64,000 nucleotides of DNA, taken from the NCBI RefSeq assembly GCF_003030345.1, contig NZ_CP028158.1, positions 4,278,001 through 4,342,000 of the forward strand, read 5' to 3'. The stretch's first letter is position 1; each line of letters opens with the position of its first letter. The position numbers and the translations under genes were made by a program. This DNA is from Plantactinospora sp. BC1. GTDB taxonomy: Bacteria > Actinomycetota > Actinomycetes > Mycobacteriales > Micromonosporaceae. Under the pieces are notes generated by a model. That model had not been told where the DNA came from. It did no database searches and saw only the letters and a list, made by a program, of their open reading frames with translations. Of this stretch, positions 46,688 through 55,806 are shown one piece after another.

Positions 46688-47796
46688 GCGTAACGATCAA
46701 CCGGCCGGTCCGTCGCCGGCCGGTCTTCCACCCGCTGCCGGTCCGGGCGGTCGACCGGCTCACCGAGGACGCGGTCGCGGTCACCTTCGAGGTACCGGCG
46801 CGGCTGCGCGAGACCTTCGCCTTCCGGGCCGGGCAGCACCTCACGGTACGGCGGGTGCCGCCGGACGGGGCCGAGGTGCGCCGGTCGTACTCGATCTGCT
46901 CGACCCCGGCCGAGCTGGCCGCGACCGGACGGCTCCGGATCGGGGTACGGGAGGTGCCGGGCGGCGCCTTCTCCAGCTTCGCGGTCTCGGCGCTGCGGGC
47001 CGGCGACACCGTCGAGGTGCTGCCGCCGCTCGGGACCTTCGGCACGGCGTTCGCGCCGGACCGGGTCCGGCACTACGCCGGGGTGGTCGCCGGGTCGGGC
47101 ATCACCCCGGTGCTGTCGCTGGTCGCGACCGCGCTCGCCGTCGAGCCGGCCAGCACCTTCACCCTGGTGTACGGCAACCGGCACGGCCGCACCGTGATGT
47201 TCGTCGAGGAGCTGGCCGACCTGAAGGACCGCTACCCGGAGCGGCTGCACCTGGTGCACGTGCTGTCCCGGGAGCCGGGCGAGTCGCCGTTGCTCTCCGG
47301 CCGGGTCGACGCCGAGCGGCTCGGCCGGCTGCTCGACACCATCGTGCCGGCCGAGCGGATCGACGAGTGGTTCCTCTGCGGCCCGTACGGGATGGTGCTC
47401 GACGCGCGGCTGGTGCTCACCGGACGGGGCGTACCGGAGCGGGCCGTACACGCCGAGCTGTTCCACGTGGACGCCCCGCCCGCGCCGCCGGTCCGCCCCG
47501 CCGCGACGGCGGCCGACGCCGGCACCGAGGTGACGATCCGGCTGGACGGCCGGACGTCGGGTTTCCGGATGGGGCGGGACGAGCGGGTACTCGACGCGGC
47601 CCTGCGGGTCCGCAGCGAGCTGCCGTACGCCTGCAAGGGTGGGGTCTGCTCGACCTGCCGGGCGAGGGTGGTCTCCGGCGAGGTGTCGATGGCCCGCAAC
47701 TACGCCCTGGAGCCGGACGAGGTGGCCGCCGGGTACGTGTTGACCTGCCAGGCCAGCCCGGTCACCGACACGCTGGAGGTCGACTACGACGGCTGA
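46684..47796 (+). CDS. paaE: Phenylacetyl-CoA epoxidase reductase PaaE
   Basis: A 370-residue electron-transfer protein: FAD-binding domain (about 15-115, RSYSICSTP), NAD(P)-binding domain (about 120-245, VAGSGITPVLS, WFLCGPYGM) and a C-terminal plant-type 2Fe-2S ferredoxin domain (about 280-370, C-KGGVCSTC ... LTC). It delivers electrons from NADPH to PaaA. The TTG start whose last bases form the paaD stop is consistent with coupling of all five genes. The ligase PaaK, PaaG, PaaZ and thiolase genes are absent here. Confidence 0.93.
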   Translation: MSVTINRPVRRRPVFHPLPVRAVDRLTEDAVAVTFEVPARLRETFAFRAGQHLTVRRVPPDGAEVRRSYSICSTPAELAATGRLRIGVREVPGGAFSSFAVSALRAGDTVEVLPPLGTFGTAFAPDRVRHYAGVVAGSGITPVLSLVATALAVEPASTFTLVYGNRHGRTVMFVEELADLKDRYPERLHLVHVLSREPGESPLLSGRVDAERLGRLLDTIVPAERIDEWFLCGPYGMVLDARLVLTGRGVPERAVHAELFHVDAPPAPPVRPAATAADAGTEVTIRLDGRTSGFRMGRDERVLDAALRVRSELPYACKGGVCSTCRARVVSGEVSMARNYALEPDEVAAGYVLTCQASPVTDTLEVDYDG

Positions 47797-47825
47797 GCCG
47801 CGTTGTCCCGGCCACCGCCGGCCAT

Positions 47826-47863
47826 GAAGAAATTCTTCGATGGCTGTTGCTCCATTGAAGAAT
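47826..47863. repeat. GAAGAA-A-TTCTTC dyad and repeated half-site
   Basis: A perfect 13-bp inverted repeat (47826-47838) within CCAT...ATGG flanks, and a second half-site CCATTGAAGAA (47852-47862), lie between paaE and the phospholipase D-like gene. Probably operator sites; a terminator is less likely given the low GC. Confidence 0.45.
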
Positions 47864-47882
47864 GTGTACTACCAAGGTAGCC

Positions 47883-49148
47883 ATGAGGATGCTCCGCACG
47901 CGTCGCGCCCGAGCCGGACTCGCCTGCCTCGCGGCGGTCGGCCTGCTCGCCACCGCCCTGCCCAGCCAGCCCGCGGTGGCCGGTGGCGCCACCCCGGCCG
48001 ACGCCGGTGACGGTGCGGTCACCGCCGCCGACCCGTTCCCGGCGTACACCCGGTTCAACATCCCGGCCGAGGACGGCACCCGGGACCGGACCATCGAGGA
48101 CGAGCTGGTCCGGCTCGCCGACGGCGCACCGGCCGGCGGCTACATCCGGGGCATCATGTACAGCTGGAGTTCCCCGGTGGTGGCCGAGGCGCTGAAGCGG
48201 GCGGCGGCCCGGGGCGTGATCGTCCGGATCGTGCTGGACGAGACCGGCGGCGGGGTCAACACCGGCGCCGACAACGCCGCGATGGCGGTGCTCAACTCGG
48301 CCAACCTCGACGACCTGGTGATCTGCGGCAAGACCTCGTCGACGGTGGCCGGCTCGACCGCGTGCATCGGCAACAAGAGCAACTCGATCAACCACAACAA
48401 GGTCTTCACGTTCTCCACCAGCGGCACCATGAAGCGGGTCGTCTTCGTCAGCTCGCAGAACCTCACCTTCAGCCAGAACAACCTCTTCAACAGCGCTCTG
48501 GTGGTGCACGAGGACTACGACCTGTACGACCACTTCACCGCGTACTTCAACGACATGCGGGCGCAGCGGAAGAACAACGACTACTTCAACGCCGCCAACG
48601 GCTACTACAAGTCGCCGACCACCGCCGTCACCGTCTACCACTCGCCCCGGGCCGACAGCGACACCCTGGCGAACCGGCTGGCCGAGGTGAACGCCTTCGC
48701 CAGCGGCTGCGCGGTGGACGTCGCGCACGCCCAGTTCACCGACGCCCGCCCGCAGGTCGCCGCCGAGCTGCGCCGGATCGGCCGGATGGGCTGCAAGGTC
48801 CGGGTCGTCTACGGCTCGATGGGCAGCACCGCGTACGCCACCCTGAACGGGCAGCCGAACGTCTCGCTGAAGAAGTATTACGACGCCGAGGCCAGCAACT
48901 ACGACGGCCGGGTGGTGACCGTGCACTCGAAGAACATCATCATCAGGGGCACCTTCGCCGGGGTGGCCGGGCGCAGCGTCGTCTTCACCGGCTCGCACAA
49001 CGTCACCGACCCGGCGCTGACCGACCACGACGAGACCCTGGTGAAGATCGAGCACCCGACCGTCTGGAACGACTTCCACAACAACTTCGAGACGCTCTGG
49101 AGCCGGGCCAAGTGCGTCAACCCGGACAACGGCAGCTGCACCACCTGA
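47883..49148 (+). CDS. Secreted phospholipase D-like protein
   Basis: A 421-residue exported protein: signal peptide about 1-33, then two PLD-like halves. The HxK elements are INHNKVFTFSTSG in the first half and VHSKNIIIRGTF in the second, followed by SSQNLTFS and GSHNVTDPAL, which replace the canonical HxKxxxxD and GSxN motifs only in part: the Asp of HKD is not seen in either half. The fold should still be PLD-like; substrate may be phospholipid or nucleic acid. ATG at 47883 has AAGG upstream. Regulation may involve the dyad 45 bases before it. Confidence 0.82.
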   Translation: MRMLRTRRARAGLACLAAVGLLATALPSQPAVAGGATPADAGDGAVTAADPFPAYTRFNIPAEDGTRDRTIEDELVRLADGAPAGGYIRGIMYSWSSPVVAEALKRAAARGVIVRIVLDETGGGVNTGADNAAMAVLNSANLDDLVICGKTSSTVAGSTACIGNKSNSINHNKVFTFSTSGTMKRVVFVSSQNLTFSQNNLFNSALVVHEDYDLYDHFTAYFNDMRAQRKNNDYFNAANGYYKSPTTAVTVYHSPRADSDTLANRLAEVNAFASGCAVDVAHAQFTDARPQVAAELRRIGRMGCKVRVVYGSMGSTAYATLNGQPNVSLKKYYDAEASNYDGRVVTVHSKNIIIRGTFAGVAGRSVVFTGSHNVTDPALTDHDETLVKIEHPTVWNDFHNNFETLWSRAKCVNPDNGSCTT

Positions 49149-49232
49149 ACCACCGCCGCCGGCGCAGCCGTACCCAGGGGTTGTCGGTGCTCACATCCCC
49201 GAGCGTGGCTGGGGCGCGCAAGTCGGGCGGCG

Positions 49233-49238
49233 TACCCT
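49233..49238 (+). promoter_or_regulatory. Candidate -10 box of mqnC
   Basis: TACCCT ends six bases before the GTG start of mqnC, and no Shine-Dalgarno sequence is present, so the message may be leaderless. The -35 region is not recognisable. Confidence 0.4.
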
Positions 49239-49244
49239 CGGGAT

Positions 49245-50435
49245 GTGACGGTGAGCCGGGAAATCGACAGCATCCTGCAACGTGGCGCGGACGGCGGGCG
49301 GATCACGCCCGAGGAGGCGCTGCTGCTCTACACCGACGCGCCGCTGCACCCGCTGGGTGAGGCGGCGGACGCGGTACGGCGGCGGCGTTATCCGGACAAC
49401 ATCGTCACGTACCTGATCGACCGCAACATCAACTACACAAACGTCTGCGTGACCGCCTGCAAGTTCTGCGCCTTCTACCGGGCGCCGAAGCACCGGGAGG
49501 GCTGGACGCACCCGACCGAGGAGATCCTGCGCCGCTGCGCCGAGGCGGTCGAGTTGGGTGCGACCCAGGTGATGCTCCAGGGCGGCCACCACCCCGACTA
49601 CGGCGTGGAGTACTACGAGGAGCTCTTCTCCTCGGTCAAGCGGGCGTACCCGCAGCTCGCCATCCACTCCATCGGGCCGAGCGAGATCCTGCACATGGCG
49701 AAGGTCTCCGGGGTCAGCCTGGAGGAGGCGATCAGCCGGATCAAGGCGGCCGGGCTGGACTCGATCGCCGGGGCCGGCGCCGAGATGCTGCCCGAGCGGC
49801 CGCGTAAGGCGATCGCCCCGCTGAAGGAGTCCGGGGCCCGCTGGCTGGAGGTGATGGAACTCGCACACCGGCAGGGCGTCGAGTCGACCGCCACCATGAT
49901 GATGGGGACCGGGGAGACCAACGCCGAGCGGATCGAGCACATGCGGATGATCCGCGACGTGCAGGACCGTACCCGGGGCTTCCGCTCCTTCATCCCGTGG
50001 ACGTACCAGCCGGAGAACAACCACCTCAAGGGCCGTACCCAGGCGACCACCCTGGAGTACCTGCGGCTGGTCGCGGTGGCCCGGCTCTTCTTCGACACCG
50101 TGCCGCACCTCCAGGCGTCCTGGCTGACCACCGGGAAGGACGCCGGACAGCTCGCCCTGCACATGGGGGTGGACGACCTCGGCTCGATCATGCTGGAGGA
50201 GAACGTCATCTCCTCGGCCGGGGCCCGGCACCGCTCCAACCTGCACGAGCTGATCTGGATGATCCGTTCCGCCGGCCGGATCCCCGCGCAGCGGGACACC
50301 CTCTACCGGCACCTGGCGGTGCACCGCACCCCGGCCGACGACCCGACCGACGACCGGGTGGTGTCGCACTTCTCCTCGATCGCGCTGCCGGGTGGCGGCG
50401 CGGGCCGGAGCCTGCCGCTCGTACAGGCCCGCTGA
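49245..50435 (+). CDS. mqnC: Cyclic dehypoxanthinyl futalosine synthase MqnC (radical SAM)
   Basis: A 396-residue radical SAM enzyme that cyclises dehypoxanthinyl futalosine in the menaquinone pathway. The cluster motif is CVTACKFCAFYR (CxxxCxxC, near 67-74). Further marks: YLIDRNINYTNVC, QVMLQGGHHPDYG, IHSIGPSEILHMAK, GAGAEMLPERPR and FIPWTYQPEN. It is shorter by no domain and carries no insert, unlike MqnE in this window. A GTG start at 49245. MqnB and MqnD are not in the window. Confidence 0.95.
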   Translation: MTVSREIDSILQRGADGGRITPEEALLLYTDAPLHPLGEAADAVRRRRYPDNIVTYLIDRNINYTNVCVTACKFCAFYRAPKHREGWTHPTEEILRRCAEAVELGATQVMLQGGHHPDYGVEYYEELFSSVKRAYPQLAIHSIGPSEILHMAKVSGVSLEEAISRIKAAGLDSIAGAGAEMLPERPRKAIAPLKESGARWLEVMELAHRQGVESTATMMMGTGETNAERIEHMRMIRDVQDRTRGFRSFIPWTYQPENNHLKGRTQATTLEYLRLVAVARLFFDTVPHLQASWLTTGKDAGQLALHMGVDDLGSIMLEENVISSAGARHRSNLHELIWMIRSAGRIPAQRDTLYRHLAVHRTPADDPTDDRVVSHFSSIALPGGGAGRSLPLVQAR

Positions 50436-50736
50436 ACTACCCTCGTCCATTCGGCCACCGCCGGCTGGGCGAGGGGTCGGTCCTTGGCTCCGATCCGGCG
50501 GCAAAACGTCGAGCCCGCCGGATAAATGGCCCGTGACCAGGACATTCTTGGAATCCTGACGCCTTCGGGCGGTCATAACGGTTGGATCAAGGGGAGCGCG
50601 ACCGGGCCCGTCGAACCGATAGCGTGCCGGCACACGCACCCGCTGACCGTCGTGGACGGACCGGCCTCCGGGTCGGGACGCGGCGTACCGGGGTCGTCCT
50701 CTATCGGTCCATGAGGGCCGTTCACATAACGCACGG
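50436..50736. other. Long gap between mqnC and menG
   Basis: No credible gene in about 300 bases before the hairpin. The sequence is mixed in composition, with AT-rich points near 50521, 50570 and 50725 (TTCACATAAC). A short transcript could start near 50730 and run into the hairpin. Confidence 0.4.
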
Positions 50737-50774
50737 CAGCACGGGCGGGGTGGGAGACCACCTCGCCCGTGCTG
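50737..50774. terminator. 17-bp hairpin with GAGA tetraloop
   Basis: CAGCACGGGCGGGGTGG pairs with CCACCTCGCCCGTGCTG (one G-U pair) around the GNRA-type loop GAGA. It sits 58 bases before menG, downstream of mqnC by 300 bases. It may be a terminator, attenuator or the core of a small RNA. Confidence 0.6.
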
Positions 50775-50831
50775 TGTTCCGGCCCGCCCCGGGCCGAGCG
50801 GCCGGGCCGGTGGCTGGCAGACTGTTCCGGC

Positions 50832-51542
50832 GTGAGCCGTACCCCGTCCGGACGCCGGGCCAGCCTGGAGAAGCAGCCGCACGAGGTGGCGGCGATGTTC
50901 GACCAGGTGGCGTCCCGGTATGACCTGACCAACACCGTGATCTCGTTCGGCCAGGACCGGCGGTGGCGCCGGGCCACCCTGGCCGCCCTCGACCTGCGCC
51001 CCGGCGACCAGGTGCTGGACGTGGGCGCCGGCACCGGGGTCTCCACCGCCGAGTTGGCCACCTCCGGGGCGTACGCGGTGGGGTTGGATCTCTCCATCGG
51101 GATGCTCCGGGCCGGTCGACGGAGCCGGCCCGAGGTGCCGTTGCTGGCCGGTGACGCACTCCGGCTGCCCTTTCCGGACCAGACGTTCGACGCGGTCACC
51201 ATCTCGCTGGCGCTGCGCAACGTCGTCGACACCGAGGCGGCGCTCCGGGAGATGGCCCGGGTCACCCGGCCCGGCGGCCGGCTGGTGGTCTGCGAGTTCA
51301 GTACCCCGACCAACCCGGTCTTCCGGACGGTCTACCTCTCCTACCTGATGCGGTCGCTGCCGGCGGTGGCCCGGGCGGTGGCGAGCAACCCGGACGCGTA
51401 CGTCTATCTGGCCGAGTCGATCCGGGCCTGGCCGGACCAGGCCGGGCTGGCCGGGCAGATCGGCCGGTCCGGGTGGCACCGGGTCGGCTGGCGGAACCTG
51501 ACCGGCGGCATCGTCGCGCTGCACCGAGCAGTACGTTCCTGA
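50832..51542 (+). CDS. menG: Demethylmenaquinone methyltransferase (MenG/UbiE)
   Basis: A 236-residue SAM-dependent methyltransferase. The UbiE/MenG family signature appears as [26 protein letters not shown], the SAM site as [12 protein letters not shown], and [36 protein letters not shown] closes the fold. It methylates demethylmenaquinone, the last core step. The GTG at 50832 starts the conserved region appropriately; the frame extends upstream without an obvious better start. Confidence 0.93.
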   Translation: MSRTPSGRRASLEKQPHEVAAMFDQVASRYDLTNTVISFGQDRRWRRATLAALDLRPGDQVLDVGAGTGVSTAELATSGAYAVGLDLSIGMLRAGRRSRPEVPLLAGDALRLPFPDQTFDAVTISLALRNVVDTEAALREMARVTRPGGRLVVCEFSTPTNPVFRTVYLSYLMRSLPAVARAVASNPDAYVYLAESIRAWPDQAGLAGQIGRSGWHRVGWRNLTGGIVALHRAVRS

Positions 51543-51599
51543 TCATCGTTTTCATGGCGCTTTAGTCGGTTTTGATCCGCGAGGCGGCTTTCCAGGCCG

Positions 51600-51605
51600 T
51601 AGGCT
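51600..51605 (+). promoter_or_regulatory. Candidate -10 box of the disordered-protein gene
   Basis: TAGGCT ends six bases before the ATG at 51612, again without a ribosome site; the -35 element is unclear. Confidence 0.35.
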
Positions 51606-51611
51606 GCGCCC

Positions 51612-52364
51612 ATGGCGGGGGCAGACCGGCAGGTCGACGGCGACGGGCAGCCGGCCGAGGAGACACCGGGCGCGGGCCCGCCGGCCGCGCGGCGCCGGGG
51701 TGACGACGCCGTGGCCGAGTCGGCGCCGGACGCCGCCGGTCCAGAGGCCGGAGCTGACGGTCCAGATGCCGGAGCTGACGGTCCGGTGGACCGGGCCGAC
51801 CCGGAGGCCGAGGCGGCCGAGCTGATCGCGCAGATCCGGGAGCTGGCCGGCCCCGACCCGGTCGCGGTCCGGACGGTGGTCGCCGAGGTACTGGCCGCGC
51901 TGGACCGGGTCAGCGGCGGCACCCTGCGAGAGCAGTTGCCGTACGAGCACGAGCGCGCCCCGGACGACGACCCGGCGCCGACCGGCGATTACCCGATCGA
52001 GCCTTCGCCGCAGAACGGCGGAAACCCCGCCGGGCGGCTGTCCGGAAACGGCGCCACGCCGGGCGACGGTCTTCCGGCCGCCGACGGATATCCGGTCGAG
52101 CCGCACCCGGTCGAGCCGAACCCGCCGGAGCCGCATCCGGCGCAGCCGCGGCCGGGGCCACCCCAGCCGGGCCGGCCCGGCCCGGCCGATCCGCACCCGC
52201 CGGCTCCCGGGCCGGCCGAGCCGCATCCGGCCGCGCCGCACCCCACCGACCCGCACCCGGTGGGGCCCCGCCCGGCCGACCCGCACCCGGCCGAACCGGG
52301 GCCGGTCACCCCGGGCCCGATCGAACGCCGTCCGGCGCAGCGCAGCGGCGAGGACCGTACCTGA
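51612..52364 (+). CDS. Intrinsically disordered Pro-rich protein
   Basis: A 250-residue protein without a signal peptide or membrane helix. One short segment (about 65-115: AEAAELIAQIRELAGPDPVAVRTVVAEVLAALDRVSGGTLREQLPYEHE) looks like folded helices; the rest is Ala/Gly/Asp-rich (N-terminal) or PxPHP-repeat (about 150-240). I do not recognise it. It lies between menG and the MenJ-type reductase on the same strand, with 69 bases before and 234 after, so it may be a separate unit. Third-codon GC is consistent with a real gene. Confidence 0.6.
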   Translation: MAGADRQVDGDGQPAEETPGAGPPAARRRGDDAVAESAPDAAGPEAGADGPDAGADGPVDRADPEAEAAELIAQIRELAGPDPVAVRTVVAEVLAALDRVSGGTLREQLPYEHERAPDDDPAPTGDYPIEPSPQNGGNPAGRLSGNGATPGDGLPAADGYPVEPHPVEPNPPEPHPAQPRPGPPQPGRPGPADPHPPAPGPAEPHPAAPHPTDPHPVGPRPADPHPAEPGPVTPGPIERRPAQRSGEDRT

Positions 52365-52497
52365 GCCGAGCGGACTGTAGAGCTGGGTGCGCAGCCGGGG
52401 CAGCTCGACAGCCTCGTCTACCCCAGGTGCCCCGCCCGCCTCACAGACGGGCCCGGAATGGGCCCAGAAAGGTAGTCGACACGCCTACCTTGGGAAC

Positions 52498-52511
52498 TTA
52501 GGTTCACCTAA
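52498..52511. promoter_or_regulatory. Iron-box-like palindrome upstream of the MenJ-type reductase
   Basis: TTAGG and CCTAA flank TTCA. It resembles half of an IdeR/DmdR1 box (TTAGGTTAG...CTAACCTAA) but is only 14 bp. A TAGACT -10-like box follows at 52537-52542. Metal-dependent control is possible but weakly supported. Confidence 0.35.
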
Positions 52512-52598
52512 CCGGTTGCCGGCCGCTTCGCGGCTCTAGACTCCTCCCCTGACGAGGCTTGTGAAGCATTTCACGAGCGATCGGGAGGGGAGGTGCGG

Positions 52599-53876
52599 AT
52601 GACCACCGTCGACAACGACGCGGACGTCATCGTCGTCGGCGCCGGTCCAGGCGGATCGACGACCGCCTATCACCTGGCCCGACACGGCGCCCGCGTGCTG
52701 CTGCTGGAGAAGACCGAGTTCCCCCGGGAGAAGGTCTGCGGCGACGGGCTCACCCCCCGGGCCGTCAAGCAGCTCGTCAAGCTCGGCATCGACACCTCGC
52801 CCGAGGCGGGCTGGCTGCACAACCGGGGACTGCGGGTCATCGGCGGTGGCGTACGCCTCGAACTCGACTGGCCCGAGCTGGCCAGCTTCCCCAACTACGG
52901 ACTGGTCCGTACCCGGCTCGACTTCGACGACCTGCTGGCCAGGCGTGCCGTCGAGGCCGGCGCGGAACTGCGTACCGGGATGAACGTGACCGGCCCGGTG
53001 CTCGACGACGGTGGCCGGGTGGTCGGCGTCACCGCCGAGAGCGGGCCGGAGAAGGCCCCGGCGACCTTCCGGGCCCCGCTGGTGATCGCCGCCGACGGCG
53101 TCTCCGGGCGGCTCCCGCTGGCGCTCGGCCTGAACAAGCGGGAGGACCGGCCGATCGGCGTCGCGGTCCGCCGCTACTACCGCTCGCCGGCCAAGCACGA
53201 CGACAACTACCTGGAGTCGTGGCTGGAGCTGCGCAGCAAGGAGCACCCCGACAAGCTGCTGCCCGGGTACGGCTGGATCTTCGGCATGGGGGACGGCCGG
53301 GTCAACGTCGGGCTCGGTGCGCTGAACTCGTCGGCGGCGTTCGGCAAGACCAACTACCGGCGGCTGCTGGTCGACTGGCTCGCCGGCACCCCGGCCGAGT
53401 GGGGCATGACCGACGAGACCAACGCGGACGGCCCGATCCTCGGCGCCGCCCTGCCGATGGGCTTCAACCGGGTGCCGCACTACACCCGGGGAGTGCTGCT
53501 GGTCGGCGACTCCGGCGGCATGGTCAACCCCTTCAACGGCGAGGGCATCGCGTACGCGATGGAGTCCGGTGAACTCGCCGCCGAGATCGTGGTGCAGGCG
53601 CTGGCCCGCCCGGCGGGTGCCGAGCGGGAACGCGCACTGGCCGGCTACCCCGCCGAACTGAAGGCCCGGTACGGCGGTTACTACCGGCTCGGCAACATCT
53701 TCGTGAAGATGATCGGCAATCCGCATGTGATGCGGATCGCCACCAAGCACGGCATGCCGCATCCGACCCTGATGCGGTTCGTGCTCAAGCTGCTGGCGAA
53801 CCTGACCGATCCGCGCGGCGGAGACGCGATGGACCGGGTCATCAACGCGATGACGAAGGTGGCTCCGGCCGTGTGA
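52599..53876 (+). CDS. Menaquinone/geranylgeranyl reductase-family flavoprotein (MenJ-like)
   Basis: A 425-residue FAD-dependent reductase. GAGPGGSTTAYHLARHG near the N-terminus is the dinucleotide-binding loop; GDGLTPRAV, LVIAADGVSG and GVLLVGDSGGMVNPFNGEGIAYAMESG are family hallmarks. The relative MenJ of mycobacteria reduces one isoprene unit of menaquinone. Placement between menG and the nuo operon strongly supports that role. ATG at 52599 has GGAGG six bases upstream; a GTG two codons earlier is possible. Confidence 0.9.
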   Translation: MTTVDNDADVIVVGAGPGGSTTAYHLARHGARVLLLEKTEFPREKVCGDGLTPRAVKQLVKLGIDTSPEAGWLHNRGLRVIGGGVRLELDWPELASFPNYGLVRTRLDFDDLLARRAVEAGAELRTGMNVTGPVLDDGGRVVGVTAESGPEKAPATFRAPLVIAADGVSGRLPLALGLNKREDRPIGVAVRRYYRSPAKHDDNYLESWLELRSKEHPDKLLPGYGWIFGMGDGRVNVGLGALNSSAAFGKTNYRRLLVDWLAGTPAEWGMTDETNADGPILGAALPMGFNRVPHYTRGVLLVGDSGGMVNPFNGEGIAYAMESGELAAEIVVQALARPAGAERERALAGYPAELKARYGGYYRLGNIFVKMIGNPHVMRIATKHGMPHPTLMRFVLKLLANLTDPRGGDAMDRVINAMTKVAPAV

Positions 53877-53994
53877 ACCGCCGCCCGCCCCGGCAGGGGC
53901 GCCAGTGGCACCCCGGGCAGCGTCGCCCGGACGACTGTGAATAGTGTGAATTGGAAATTGACCGAGGGCCGGGAAGGACGAGCAGGGGAAAACG

Positions 53995-54360
53995 ATGTCG
54001 CTCTCGCCGTACGTACCCATCATCGGGCTGTTCGCCCTCGCCGCGGGGTTCGCGCTGTTCTCCGTCGCCGCGGCGCGCTTCGCCGGCCCCCGGCGCTACA
54101 ACAAAGCCAAGCTCGAGGCGTACGAGTGCGGCATCGAGCCGAGCCCGCAGCCGGTCGGCGGCGGTCGGCTCCCGATCAAGTTCTACCTGACGGCGATGCT
54201 GTTCATCGTCTTCGACATCGAGATCATCTTCCTGTACCCGTGGGCGGTCAACTTCGACGTCCTCGGGCTGTTCGGCTTCGTGGAGATGGTGCTGTTCATC
54301 GTCGCGGTCTTCGTCGCGTACGCCTACGTCTGGCGGCGTGGCGGCCTGGACTGGGACTGA
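53995..54360 (+). CDS. nuoA: NADH-quinone oxidoreductase subunit A
   Basis: A 121-residue membrane subunit of respiratory complex I, with three helices (about 6-28, 62-84, 89-111). The sequence [17 protein letters not shown] and [24 protein letters not shown] are the classic NuoA/ND3 motifs including the loop near the quinone site. First gene of the nuo operon; GGGGA precedes the ATG. Confidence 0.97.
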   Translation: MSLSPYVPIIGLFALAAGFALFSVAAARFAGPRRYNKAKLEAYECGIEPSPQPVGGGRLPIKFYLTAMLFIVFDIEIIFLYPWAVNFDVLGLFGFVEMVLFIVAVFVAYAYVWRRGGLDWD

Positions 54361-54373
54361 GGGAGGTCGTCAG

Positions 54374-55048
54374 ATGGGTATCGAGGAGAAGCTCCCGTCC
54401 GGGATCCTGCTCACCTCGGTGGAGAAGCTGGTCAACTGGTCCCGGAAGTCCTCGTTCTGGGGCGCCACCTTCGGCCTGGCCTGCTGCGCGATCGAGATGA
54501 TGGCGGCCGGTGGCTCCCACTACGACCTCGGCCGGTGGGGCATGGAGGTCTTCCGCGCCTCGCCGCGACAGGCGGACCTGATGATCGTGGCCGGCCGGGT
54601 GAGCCAGAAGATGGCCCCGGTGCTGCGCCAGATCTACGACCAGATGGCCGAGCCCCGCTGGGTGATCTCGATGGGCGTCTGCGCCAGCAGCGGCGGCATG
54701 TTCAACAACTACGCCATCGTGCAGGGCGTCGACCACGTCGTACCGGTCGACATGTACCTGCCCGGCTGCCCGCCCCGGCCGGAGATGCTGATCGACGCGA
54801 TCCTCAAGCTGCGCGAGAAGATCGGCCACGAGCCGCTCGGCCCGAACGGCCGCAAGATGCTGGAGGCGCGCCAGGCACGTGGCGCCGTACCGCTGGTGGC
54901 GCCCGGCTCGATGCCCTCCTCCTACCGCAACGACAAGGCGCGCCGGGCCGAGTGGACCCGGGCGGTCGCCGAGGGACGCGAGGAGCAGCTCCGGATCGAG
55001 AACTGGATGAAGGCGCAGAACCACCTGGTGGAGAGGGCTGACCGGTGA
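54374..55048 (+). CDS. nuoB: NADH-quinone oxidoreductase subunit B
   Basis: A 224-residue peripheral-arm subunit that binds cluster N2, the electron donor to menaquinone. Ligands are Cys37 and Cys38 (LACCAIE), Cys103 (GVCASSGG) and Cys132 (PGCPPRPE). The C-terminal 45 residues extend beyond the E. coli protein, as in other actinomycetes. ATG 13 bases after nuoA; stop overlaps nuoC. Confidence 0.97.
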   Translation: MGIEEKLPSGILLTSVEKLVNWSRKSSFWGATFGLACCAIEMMAAGGSHYDLGRWGMEVFRASPRQADLMIVAGRVSQKMAPVLRQIYDQMAEPRWVISMGVCASSGGMFNNYAIVQGVDHVVPVDMYLPGCPPRPEMLIDAILKLREKIGHEPLGPNGRKMLEARQARGAVPLVAPGSMPSSYRNDKARRAEWTRAVAEGREEQLRIENWMKAQNHLVERADR

Positions 55049-55806
55049 GCGAGCCGAACGGCACCGAGCCGAAGAAGAGCCCCAGCGAGCGGCCGGGCGG
55101 CGGCGTGCCGGTGGCCCGGCCGCCGGTCGGGGCGACCAGCGGGGCGCCGGCCGAGTATCCGCCGGCCACGGCGGCCGGACGCGGCATGTTCGGCATCCAC
55201 GGCAGCGGCGACACCTCCGGCTTCGGCGGGCTGGTCCGGCAGCGGGTCAGTGTGGAGAGCAGCCCCCGGCCGTACGGCGGCTACTTCGACGAGGTCACCG
55301 ACGCGCTGGAGGAGGCGTACCCGGGCTTCGCCGACGCGATCGAGAAGGTCGTGGTCGACCGGGGCGAGCTGACCCTGCACATCCGCCCCGAGCGGATCGC
55401 CGAGGTCTGCCAGGTGCTCCGGGACGACGCGGCGCTCCGCTTCGAACTCTGCTCCTCGGTCTCCGGGGTCGACTACCTCGGTTCCGACGCCCGCCGGCTG
55501 CACGTCGTCTACCAGCTCACCTCGATGACCTACCGCCGGCAGCTCCGGCTGGAGGTCGCGGTGACCGCCGAGGAGCCCCGGGTGCCGAGCGTCACCTCGG
55601 TCTACCCCACGGCGGACTGGCAGGAGCGGGAGACGTACGACATGTTCGGCGTCGTCTTCGACGGCCACCCCGGCATGACCCGGATCCTGATGCCGGACGA
55701 CTGGGAGGGCCACCCGCAGCGCAAGGACTACCCGCTCGGCGGCGTGCCGGTCGAGTACAAGGGCGCCGTGATCCCACCGCCCGACCAGCGGAGGACGTAC
55801 CAATGA
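55045..55806 (+). CDS. nuoC: NADH-quinone oxidoreductase subunit C
   Basis: A 253-residue peripheral subunit with the 30-kDa domain (about 95-240: [36 protein letters not shown]). The first 70 residues are a Pro/Gly-rich extension not seen in E. coli. NuoC and NuoD are separate genes here. GTG start overlapped by the nuoB stop (GTGA). Confidence 0.95.
   Translation: MSEPNGTEPKKSPSERPGGGVPVARPPVGATSGAPAEYPPATAAGRGMFGIHGSGDTSGFGGLVRQRVSVESSPRPYGGYFDEVTDALEEAYPGFADAIEKVVVDRGELTLHIRPERIAEVCQVLRDDAALRFELCSSVSGVDYLGSDARRLHVVYQLTSMTYRRQLRLEVAVTAEEPRVPSVTSVYPTADWQERETYDMFGVVFDGHPGMTRILMPDDWEGHPQRKDYPLGGVPVEYKGAVIPPPDQRRTYQ

Noticed and set aside
52498-52511. Full IdeR/DmdR1 iron box
   Set aside because: Only 14 bp instead of 19 and without the inner half-sites; kept as a weak candidate only.
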